64,000 nucleotides of DNA from Rheinheimera hassiensis (GTDB taxonomy: Bacteria; Pseudomonadota; Gammaproteobacteria; Enterobacterales; Alteromonadaceae). Where the stretch lies: positions 124,001 through 188,000 of the forward strand of contig NZ_JAKUJZ010000001.1 in assembly GCF_022436675.1 (NCBI RefSeq), read 5' to 3'. The position numbers and the translations under genes were made by a program. The first letter of the stretch is position 1, and each line of letters opens with the position of its first letter. The notes under the pieces are model-generated. The model made no database searches and was not told the origin of the DNA. It was given only the letters and a program-made list of their open reading frames with translations. This document shows, piece by piece, positions 26,072 through 33,451 of this stretch.

Positions 26072-28126
26072 ATGCTAATACGTAACGCCCTGCTGTCTGT
26101 AGCTCTGCTATCCCTAGCGCTGCCCTCTACAGCACAGGCTTCTGAGCACTTACAGTTGCGCCTGAATGAAGCCAGCAGCAATGCCGAACACGTCAGCAAT
26201 AAGCTACTGTCGCAGCCAACTGCGTCTTTCAGTAGTGAAGACTGGCTGGTGCTGGGTTTGACACAGTTGCGGTTGCGTAATAAAGAAGCTGCCATGGACG
26301 CTGCAGAACACGTACTGCAAAGCTCAGCTCCTGCATATTTGCAGGCTCAGGCATACTTATTAAAAGCGCAAATTTATGGCATTTTATACCGCGACACAGC
26401 CATCGCAATTACCCAGCTGGAACGGGCAGAACTAATACTGCAAGACGAAACCGATCCTTTCAGCCTGCAACTGTACAGCGATGTGCTGCAAAATTTTGCT
26501 CAGGCTTACAACCAGCTGGGTCATGTGCAAAAAGCCATTCCTTATGCCGAGCGCAGCCTGACACTGGCATTAACCGGACAACAGCCTGAAGCTGAACTAA
26601 AAGCCCGCATTATGCTGGGCCGGCTGGCGCTGCAGAACAATGCCTATAATCAGGCTTACCAGAATCTTAATCTGGCGCTGCAACTGGCCACTGTGCTGCA
26701 GGATAACGAAGCGCTGGCCTCCATTCACTTTCGTCTTGGTATGGCGTACCGCAAAATTGAAGACCACAAAAATGCGCTATCTCACTTATTGCAGGCAAAA
26801 CAGCGCTACCAGCAACTGCAGCAGCATTCCAGCTATACCTATACCCTGTTGTTTATCGGCGAAACCTATCTGGAAGATATTAATACCGCAGAGCAAGCCA
26901 GCCAATATTTGCACGAAGCGCTGACACTGGCCAGACAGCAAGATGATTTACTCCGGGTGGGTATGGCCATGCAGGGTCTTGGCCGGCTGGCGGTGTTGCA
27001 AAAAGAAGATGAGCAGGCTCTACAGTTTTTTAATGATGCCTTACAGTTATTTCGCCAGCAAAACCTGCAAACTTACCTACATGAGAGCAGCTTAGCTCTG
27101 GCCGAGTTATTATTTCAGCGTCACCAATATGCAGAGGCAAACGCGTTGCTGGCAGAGCTGCTACCACATATTTCACAGTTGGCAGCTTACCTGCAATACC
27201 GCTACAACGAGCTCGCGTCTAAACTGGCGGCACAACAGGGTAACTGGCAACTGGCCTACACCAGCATGCAGCAAGCCAGTACCCAGCGCTTCGAGCAATT
27301 TGCCGAGCAAAATAAACTGCAGCTGGATTTAATTAATAACGGCTTAAGCCAGGTTGCTGCGGCAAGCCAGCACCAGACTGAACTGGCACAACTGCAACAG
27401 CAATTGCAGCAACAACAGCGCTATAACCATTTCCTGATGCTGGCTGTACTGCTGCTGGTTCTGGCAGCGATACCAGCGTTAGTGTGGCGTAAGTGGCGCA
27501 AACCTGTCAGCCAAAGCACAGTAAGCCTGGCCTCTGCCGACTGGCACAACTTTTGTCAGCGTACACAACATCAGTCGGCAAAAACAACACTACACCTCTT
27601 AGCGTTTGCGCCAGCAGCAGTAACAGAGCTTAAATTACAATTTGGTGCACAACGTTTGCAGCAGGCAGTGCACACCTTCATGCAGCAATTGGATTGCGCG
27701 CAGCTAACCGCCAGCTGCGTTAACGACGATGTGCTATGGCTTGCTTTGCATACCGACGACGATACCGCCAAAGCGTTGCAACAACAGCTGTCGGCACAGC
27801 TGCAGGCTTTACTGCCGGAGCGTTTTGCCAACCAGGCTTTTATCAGTTTACGCCTGGCTTTACCGCAGTTGTCAGATACACCCTGGCAACTGGCAGAACT
27901 TAACGCCCTGCCGGAAGCCTTCTGGCTAAGCTGGGCCCTGGCGGCTACTTCGCCGCCACAGCAACAACTGTGGTTACTGGCACTACACGGTAAAGCAGCC
28001 AGAGCCTGTGAATGGCACAGCAATATGGTAAGGCAAGACTTACTCAATGCTATCCGGCTGGGAAGTATTGAACTTAGCTGCAATAACACGCTACTGCCTG
28101 CCAGTGTTGCCGACGAGCTCATCTGA
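26072..28126 (+). CDS. TPR-repeat membrane protein with unrecognised cytosolic C-terminal domain
   Basis: 684 aa. Signal sequence 1-23. Tandem TPR-type helices span ~60-430 (for example AYNQLGHVQKAIPYAERSLT and GMAYRKIEDHKNALSHLLQA). A Gln-rich coiled coil (ELAQLQQQLQQQQR) precedes one membrane helix (~455-475). The ~190-residue cytosolic tail has the rough length and order of a GGDEF domain (HLLAFAPAAVTELKLQFGAQ, then CVNDDVLWLALHTDDD), but no GGDEF motif. In this order of bacteria signal-TPR-TM-GGDEF proteins are common, so this may be a degenerate relative (inference). The ribosome site is weak. Confidence 0.72.
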   Translation: MLIRNALLSVALLSLALPSTAQASEHLQLRLNEASSNAEHVSNKLLSQPTASFSSEDWLVLGLTQLRLRNKEAAMDAAEHVLQSSAPAYLQAQAYLLKAQIYGILYRDTAIAITQLERAELILQDETDPFSLQLYSDVLQNFAQAYNQLGHVQKAIPYAERSLTLALTGQQPEAELKARIMLGRLALQNNAYNQAYQNLNLALQLATVLQDNEALASIHFRLGMAYRKIEDHKNALSHLLQAKQRYQQLQQHSSYTYTLLFIGETYLEDINTAEQASQYLHEALTLARQQDDLLRVGMAMQGLGRLAVLQKEDEQALQFFNDALQLFRQQNLQTYLHESSLALAELLFQRHQYAEANALLAELLPHISQLAAYLQYRYNELASKLAAQQGNWQLAYTSMQQASTQRFEQFAEQNKLQLDLINNGLSQVAAASQHQTELAQLQQQLQQQQRYNHFLMLAVLLLVLAAIPALVWRKWRKPVSQSTVSLASADWHNFCQRTQHQSAKTTLHLLAFAPAAVTELKLQFGAQRLQQAVHTFMQQLDCAQLTASCVNDDVLWLALHTDDDTAKALQQQLSAQLQALLPERFANQAFISLRLALPQLSDTPWQLAELNALPEAFWLSWALAATSPPQQQLWLLALHGKAARACEWHSNMVRQDLLNAIRLGSIELSCNNTLLPASVADELI

Positions 28127-28138
28127 AGAGCTAAACGG

Positions 28139-28996
28139 TTATTGCGTTGCTGAACGGTGCAACCTGAGCTCTGGCGGCACACCAAAACGTTGGCTTTTGT
28201 GCCGCAACGGGCAGCTAAAGCTAAGCGTAACCGCCTGTAATGCTAAACCAGTGGCATCTTTATTACCCTGGCCGTATTGCGGATCGCCCATTACCGGATG
28301 GCCAACCGCGGCAAAGTGCCGGCGGATCTGATGCTTACGACCGCTGATAAGATCAACCTCCAGCCAACTTTGTTGCGTCAGCGCTTCAAACTGCAATAAC
28401 TGGAACCGGGTAAGGCAAGCTTTGTCGTCCAGCGGCAAACTGATTTCGCCCTGCTGCAATAAGCTGTCAGACAGCTGCCCCTTCACCCGGATAACATATT
28501 GTTTGCTGATTTTATGCCCGGCAATCAGCTTGCTAAATGCCGCCGCTGCATTTTTACTATGGGCAACAATAACCAGACCACTGGCTTCGCGGTCCAGCCG
28601 GTGCAGTAAAAACACCTGGCGTTTCGCGGCAAAATGTTGCTCAACAGCACGTAGCAGCGACAAATGGTCGCCCCACTCGTTACCCTGCGACAACATCCCT
28701 GCAGGCTTAAACCATACACTGTACTGCTGCTGATCGCTGATTAGCTGCGCTGGTTCACAACTGCGTTGCAATAACTCGTCATCATAGTGCAGTTGTAATT
28801 GTTGCCCTGTTTGTAAGGCAGTTTGGGCCCGGCGCAGCCGTTTTTGTGGTTTGCCGCTTAGCAGTACCGCGCCTTTGGCCATTGCATCTTTCAGACGGCC
28901 TTTTGACAACTCAGGCACACGAAGGCTAAGTAAATCAATTGCATTTATGCTGCCCTCGGCCACTACAGTGCGAACCAGTCTCATTGCTTTACACAT
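28139..28996 (-). CDS. RluA-family RNA pseudouridine synthase
   Basis: 285 aa. An N-terminal S4-like domain (~20-75, INAIDLLSLRVPELSKGRLK) is followed by the catalytic domain with HRLDREASGLVIVAHS, whose Asp is the nucleophile, and a C-terminal SGRKHQIRRHFAAVGHPVMG motif. It converts a uridine in rRNA or tRNA to pseudouridine; the target base cannot be told from sequence. An ATG at residue 5 (28984) is an alternative start. It converges on the TPR gene, with 12 nt between stops. A second family member, RluA, lies at 36367-37005. Confidence 0.88.
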   Translation of the reverse strand: MCKAMRLVRTVVAEGSINAIDLLSLRVPELSKGRLKDAMAKGAVLLSGKPQKRLRRAQTALQTGQQLQLHYDDELLQRSCEPAQLISDQQQYSVWFKPAGMLSQGNEWGDHLSLLRAVEQHFAAKRQVFLLHRLDREASGLVIVAHSKNAAAAFSKLIAGHKISKQYVIRVKGQLSDSLLQQGEISLPLDDKACLTRFQLLQFEALTQQSWLEVDLISGRKHQIRRHFAAVGHPVMGDPQYGQGNKDATGLALQAVTLSFSCPLRHKSQRFGVPPELRLHRSATQ

Positions 28997-29069
28997 CCTT
29001 TACGTTGAAGTTCAGCCAAAATTCATCCCGCCAGCTTGTAATAGTAACAAAGCATAAGGAGATACCGTT

Positions 29070-29726
29070 ATGAAAAATATCAGCTTAAGCCTGCTAAGTT
29101 GCCTGCTGTTGTGGTTTGCTGTACCAATCGAAGCCAGCAGTGCTGACAGCACTACCACTGAACGGCGTAGTGAACACAAACCGCTGTTAAAAAGCATGAA
29201 AGAGACCAAAGTAACGACCCAGGCTTACCAAAGCCATGTCTGGTTTCACAGTGTTGATGTGTTTATCAGCGGCGATCTTAATGACAACGGTTATTACCAT
29301 AGACTGGAAGTTGAACTGGATGCTGATACTTCAGTGTCGTATCAACAGGTATTTGCTGAATTTACCCTGCTGCCCACCTATGGCGATGAGCGGGTATATT
29401 ACACCAGCAGTATATTTGAATTGTACGGCCAAAGCCCTGACGACTGGCTGGCAATTGATACCGTGCTGGAGACCCGCTTTGCACCAGACGACTATTTCCT
29501 GACTGTCCGTCTGTTTGACGCCGCAACCGGTTACCTGCTGGCAGAGATTTCTGGTTTTGATGACGCAAACCTTGATTACATTCCACTGGAAGATTACAAC
29601 AGAGACAGCTACATCGGCAGCAGCACAACGGTTGAAGCATCAGGCGGTGCCACTGGTATCTTGTTGCTGCTGGTATTATGCTTGTTGTCTGGGCAACGTT
29701 ATCGGGCATTACGTCAGCGGAGCTAA
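29070..29726 (+). CDS. Exported protein with GlyGly-CTERM-like C-terminal sorting signal (choice-of-anchor H-like)
   Basis: 218 aa. Signal peptide 1-22 (LLSCLLLWFAVPIEASS). The body is predicted to be beta-rich, with VWFHSVDVFISGDLNDNGYY, AEFTLLPTYG and VLETRFAPDDYFLTVRLFDA. The C-terminus is tripartite: Gly motif (ASGGATG), hydrophobic helix (ILLLLVLCLLSG), basic tail (RYRALRQRS), the form processed by rhombosortase-type peptidases. This resembles the family called choice-of-anchor H, recalled and not checked. It sits immediately before the transglutaminase-like gene (TAA then ATG, no gap), which suggests a two-gene operon of cell-surface function. Confidence 0.72.
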   Translation: MKNISLSLLSCLLLWFAVPIEASSADSTTTERRSEHKPLLKSMKETKVTTQAYQSHVWFHSVDVFISGDLNDNGYYHRLEVELDADTSVSYQQVFAEFTLLPTYGDERVYYTSSIFELYGQSPDDWLAIDTVLETRFAPDDYFLTVRLFDAATGYLLAEISGFDDANLDYIPLEDYNRDSYIGSSTTVEASGGATGILLLLVLCLLSGQRYRALRQRS

Positions 29727-30650
29727 ATGAAATTTATCCTGTTGTTTTTTATGCTGCTGCCGCCACTACTGGCGGCAGATACGTTACGTTTTTCACTGCA
29801 ACAGGATGACGGACAGGCACATTTTAATTACCGTTTCAGTGTGGCCGGGCAGGCACAGCAACTGAACTTTAGCATCGCACAACCTACGTTAAGCAACCAC
29901 TTCCGCCAGTTTCGCCGTTTCCAAACCAGCGTTATGCAGCAGTATTTATGGCGGGATCTGCAAATGCATATGGCAAAATATCCAAACGCCCGCCTGATAC
30001 GCCAGCCAGACAGAAATGCGCTGAGTTATCAGATCGCCAGTGCCGATAACACACTATTGCCACAGCTGCAGCAGGAGCTAAGCCAACTTACTACTGAGCG
30101 CAGCCAGTTTTATCTGCAGCAAGCTTATTATTATCAGCTGAGCCTGCCCTGGAGCGGCCCTGTTATTGTGCCCGACCACCAGCGGCTGATGCAGGACAGC
30201 CTGAAAGACCTGTTGCCCGTCGCCAAAGCCTTGCATGAGAAACTGGTTAACACGGCCAGCCGGGATACGGTGGCATACATTAGTAGTTGGTTACAGCAAC
30301 TGCCTTATCAGGATTTATCTGATCGCCGAAATTCCACCGGCAATACTTTTAGCCCACCGCTAAGAGTGTTGCAGGATAACCGTGGTGACTGCGACAGTAA
30401 AACGGTGTTACTTGCTGCACTGATCCGTATGCTGTTACCGGATGTAAAACTGGCTATTGTGTACTTACCACAGCACGCCATGCTGGCAGTACAATTGCCG
30501 GTTACCGGCACTGACGATAAAGCCACCATAGAGGGCAAAGAGTATTTACTGGTAGACCCTACCGGCCCGGCACTGTTCTCCCCCGGTACGATAAGCCAGG
30601 ATTATATTATGTATACCCGCAGTGGTCAGTTTGGTTATCGTTTACTCTGA
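29727..30650 (+). CDS. Exported transglutaminase-like cysteine protease-fold protein
   Basis: 307 aa. Signal peptide MKFILLFFMLLPPLLAA. The C-terminal half has a transglutaminase-like core: Cys in VLQDNRGDCDSKTVLLAALI, His in YLPQHAMLAVQL, Asp in YLLVDPTGP, a complete Cys-His-Asp triad. The N-terminal half is all-helix/beta and unassigned. In bacteria such domains act as peptidases or crosslinking enzymes on envelope proteins. The ATG directly follows the stop of the GlyGly-CTERM-like gene. Its 3' end overlaps the convergent sensor gene by 9 nt. Confidence 0.82.
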   Translation: MKFILLFFMLLPPLLAADTLRFSLQQDDGQAHFNYRFSVAGQAQQLNFSIAQPTLSNHFRQFRRFQTSVMQQYLWRDLQMHMAKYPNARLIRQPDRNALSYQIASADNTLLPQLQQELSQLTTERSQFYLQQAYYYQLSLPWSGPVIVPDHQRLMQDSLKDLLPVAKALHEKLVNTASRDTVAYISSWLQQLPYQDLSDRRNSTGNTFSPPLRVLQDNRGDCDSKTVLLAALIRMLLPDVKLAIVYLPQHAMLAVQLPVTGTDDKATIEGKEYLLVDPTGPALFSPGTISQDYIMYTRSGQFGYRLL

Positions 30651-31712
30651 ATCCGGCTTTTTGCTGTCATGTAGCTGGTACACCTTATCGAATACCTCTG
30701 TCCAGCCTTGTGGAATATGCCGCACTCCATGGGGCTGGCCCGCAGCCAGCCGGTCAATGTGCACGATTAAGCGACCTACAGCAGACAAAGTGCGTTTTTT
30801 ATAACGCAGTTGTAACGCCACCAACAGCGCCCCAAGCAGCAGTAAATACCCCAGCCAGTGCCAGAAAAAGGTCTGCAGGCCGGCTGCAAACACATTGGTC
30901 TTATATTCCAGCACTGCCAGTGACCAGGGAGTACTGCTTAAACGCTGAATCTGCAACATATGCTCATCGGCACGCTGCGGACGTTTTATATTGCCCGCGC
31001 CGCCTACCAGATCGCCAGACTGAGCCAGCAACATAAAATCCAACTGCGGATACTGGCTGTGCACCGGTGCCAGCAAAGAGTCGGTTGCCACTATGTATAA
31101 AAAGCTGCCCAGCTTTTTATCCTGATAACTCAGTGGCACCATCATTGCTGCCTGCTGTGGCGAAAAATGCGAATAGAACACTAAGTCACGTTCAAAGCTT
31201 AAAGTTTGTGCGGTGTCCTGCCGCCATTTTAACAATTGCTCGGCCAGGTAATCCGGCCATTTTGAGGCGCCGTTGTAAGCAAAACCCTGCTCCGAAATAT
31301 AATACAGCCCTTTGACAACCGGCTGCGTTTCACCAGCCAGCTCAAAATAAGGCTGTAACCGCAACAACATCTGTAGCTCCAGATTAAGCGCCGCATTTTC
31401 GCCGTAAAGCGGTAGTTGCTCAGTATCAGTCGTGTTAACCGATAACACCGGCAGGCTGTCATCACTTTGTATGGCAGGTAATTGCAGTTTAATCTGTGCA
31501 TTGCGCCGCAGTGCCTCAGCAAACCCCATCAACGGCAGCAAGGTACTGTCTAACTGCTGTACTGCATTATCCAGCAGACTTTTGCTATGCACGACTTTGC
31601 TGTCAATCGTCAGCAAATAATGCCCGGTGGCGCCCAATAGCGACAGAGCCAGCACCAGCAATCCTCCCAGCAGGCTACTGCGTTTATATTCGGTGTAAAC
31701 AGGGTTTTTCAT
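30642..31712 (-). CDS. Membrane sensor protein (Cache-like domain) lacking an output domain
   Basis: 356 aa from the ATG at 31712, chosen for AAGGAG 5 nt upstream; a longer frame to 31790 has none. TM1 (~12-33, SLLGGLLVLALSLLGATGHY), a large periplasmic region (~34-275) with Cache/PDC features (YISEQGFAYNGASKWPDYLA, MVPLSYQDKKLGSFLYIVAT), TM2 (FFWHWLGYLLLLGALLVALQ), then only ~50 residues resembling part of a HAMP (LSAVGRLIVHIDRLAAG). No GGDEF, kinase or MCP domain follows. It may be a truncated cyclase or a sensor that signals through a partner. Confidence 0.72.
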   Translation of the reverse strand: MKNPVYTEYKRSSLLGGLLVLALSLLGATGHYLLTIDSKVVHSKSLLDNAVQQLDSTLLPLMGFAEALRRNAQIKLQLPAIQSDDSLPVLSVNTTDTEQLPLYGENAALNLELQMLLRLQPYFELAGETQPVVKGLYYISEQGFAYNGASKWPDYLAEQLLKWRQDTAQTLSFERDLVFYSHFSPQQAAMMVPLSYQDKKLGSFLYIVATDSLLAPVHSQYPQLDFMLLAQSGDLVGGAGNIKRPQRADEHMLQIQRLSSTPWSLAVLEYKTNVFAAGLQTFFWHWLGYLLLLGALLVALQLRYKKRTLSAVGRLIVHIDRLAAGQPHGVRHIPQGWTEVFDKVYQLHDSKKPDSE

Positions 31713-31756
31713 GCAACTCCTTTGCATGTCCGGATGGACCTTAGGGTAATAAGAAC

Positions 31757-31800
31757 AAAAAAAGCCTAGTTGAACTACATAATTAGTCAACCAGGCTTTT
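31757..31800 (-). terminator. Rho-independent terminator after phoH (also usable in the other direction)
   Basis: Stem GCCTAGTTGA (31764-31773) against TCAACCAGGC (31787-31796) with one A-C mismatch, flanked by A and T runs on both sides. It lies 20 nt beyond the phoH stop. Confidence 0.8.
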
Positions 31801-31819
31801 CATAAACAACATAACCAGC

Positions 31820-33211
31820 TTACAAATTAGCTTCTGCAAAAGACGCCAGACGGCTGCGTACCACACCATTTAAGTTAATGGTGGTACTGCCTTCAAAGTT
31901 CTTGAATCGTTCAACTATATAAGTTAATCCTGATGTTACTGCCGTTAAATAGTTACTGTCAATCTGCGATAAATTACCGGAACAAATCAGTTTTGTTCCT
32001 TCACCGCAACGGGTAATAATGGTTTTTAATTGTGCTGCGCTTAAATTCTGACATTCATCCAGAATAACGATCGCATTCTGAATACTACGCCCACGCATAA
32101 AATTAACTGACTTAAACTGAATGTTGGCTTTTTCCATAATGTAATTTACGCTGGCATGCGGATGCTCGTCGGTTTTGTGCAGCACCTCCAGAGAGTCGGT
32201 AATCGCAGCCAGCCAGGGCGCCATTTTTTCCTCCTCTGTACCGGGTAAAAAACCGATAGACTCGGCAATCTCCGGAGTGTTGCGCGTAACAATAACCTTA
32301 TCATACATGCCTTTTTCTATTACCAGCTCCAGCGCAGCTGCCAGCGCAATTAAGGTTTTACCGCAACCGGCAGGGCCAGTCAGAATGACTAAATCCATCT
32401 GTGGGTCGAGTAAAGCCTGCATGGCCATCGCCTGATAAATGTTTTTTGGGTGAATACCCCAGGCATGACGGTGCATTAAGCGCTCATAACCAAAATCAAT
32501 AATACGGATCTCTTTGTCTGTTATAGCAACCACCTTACCGGCAAAGCCTTCCACTTCATCAATCAGGTATTCGTTAAGATAAGCATTGGGTAATATACTG
32601 CGGCTAACATAATGATAGGTTTCACGGCCTTCGTTCTCGGTTCGGCACTCACCTACCTGACTCCAGAAATCACCGGGAAATTTGTAATAGCCTTTATATA
32701 AAAAACGGACATCATCAATCAGCTGGTCAGTACGATAATCTTCTACCAGTTTTAAACCGGCTCCTTTGGCTTTGAGCCGCATATTGATGTCTTTGGTAAC
32801 CAAAATTACCTTAGTCGGGCTTTTTTCCCGCTGCAGGTAGAGCGCAGTATTTATAATTAAGTGATCATTTTCGCCGCCGGGTAAACCGGGGATTTCATCA
32901 GTGATGTGGTGATCATTAACAATAAACAGGTGGCCGCCCTGTTTTTGTTCACCCTGACGCGGCATAGCCACACCTTGCAGCATCTGATCCGGCGACGCAT
33001 CTTTTAACACATCTTCCAGCGCACGAATGGCGACACGGGCATCACGGCTGACGTCTTTGTTGCGGTCTTTGATATGATCAAGTTCTTCCAGCACCGTCAT
33101 CGGTATTACAACATCGTGTTCTTGGAAGTTAAGGAAGGCAAAAGGTTCGTGTAGCAGGATATTGGTGTCTAGAACGTAGATTTTTTTTTCTTTACTTTTT
33201 CTTCGCGCCAT
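31820..33211 (-). CDS. PhoH-like ATPase with N-terminal PIN domain
   Basis: 463 aa from the ATG at 33211, chosen because GAGGAG lies 7 nt upstream; an in-frame start at 33235 would encode that ribosome site. The PIN domain (~10-150) has YVLDTNILLHEP (D15), conserved acids near LEELDHIKDRNKDVSRDAR and ILVTKDINMRLKA. The PhoH domain (~250-460) has Walker A TGPAGCGKTLIALAA and Walker B VILDECQNLSAAQLK. PIN-PhoH proteins are RNA-acting NTPase/nuclease fusions. It is monocistronic with its own terminator and is divergent from rapA. Confidence 0.92.
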   Translation of the reverse strand: MARRKSKEKKIYVLDTNILLHEPFAFLNFQEHDVVIPMTVLEELDHIKDRNKDVSRDARVAIRALEDVLKDASPDQMLQGVAMPRQGEQKQGGHLFIVNDHHITDEIPGLPGGENDHLIINTALYLQREKSPTKVILVTKDINMRLKAKGAGLKLVEDYRTDQLIDDVRFLYKGYYKFPGDFWSQVGECRTENEGRETYHYVSRSILPNAYLNEYLIDEVEGFAGKVVAITDKEIRIIDFGYERLMHRHAWGIHPKNIYQAMAMQALLDPQMDLVILTGPAGCGKTLIALAAALELVIEKGMYDKVIVTRNTPEIAESIGFLPGTEEEKMAPWLAAITDSLEVLHKTDEHPHASVNYIMEKANIQFKSVNFMRGRSIQNAIVILDECQNLSAAQLKTIITRCGEGTKLICSGNLSQIDSNYLTAVTSGLTYIVERFKNFEGSTTINLNGVVRSRLASFAEANL

Positions 33212-33451
33212 ACGGGGCTCCTCTTCGCCTGACACTGGTCCTTACCACTGTCATAAAACAAGCATAGTGCAACTGATAAACTTTGCCGCAGCTTATGCAA
33301 AAAATTACTGTAACTTTAGCCACTCTTACTGTGCCGTTATGGTATGTCAAATAGATGACAAAATACTCTGTGCTATTTAATGCGAATACAGATGCAGCAA
33401 AGCACGATTCCTAGTACCATAGCGCCCCCGTTTTAGCTGATAGGGTACAAG

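Noticed and set aside
27571-28185. 204-codon minus-strand frame inside the TPR gene
   Set aside because: Antisense shadow with Ser/Cys-rich composition and no ribosome site.
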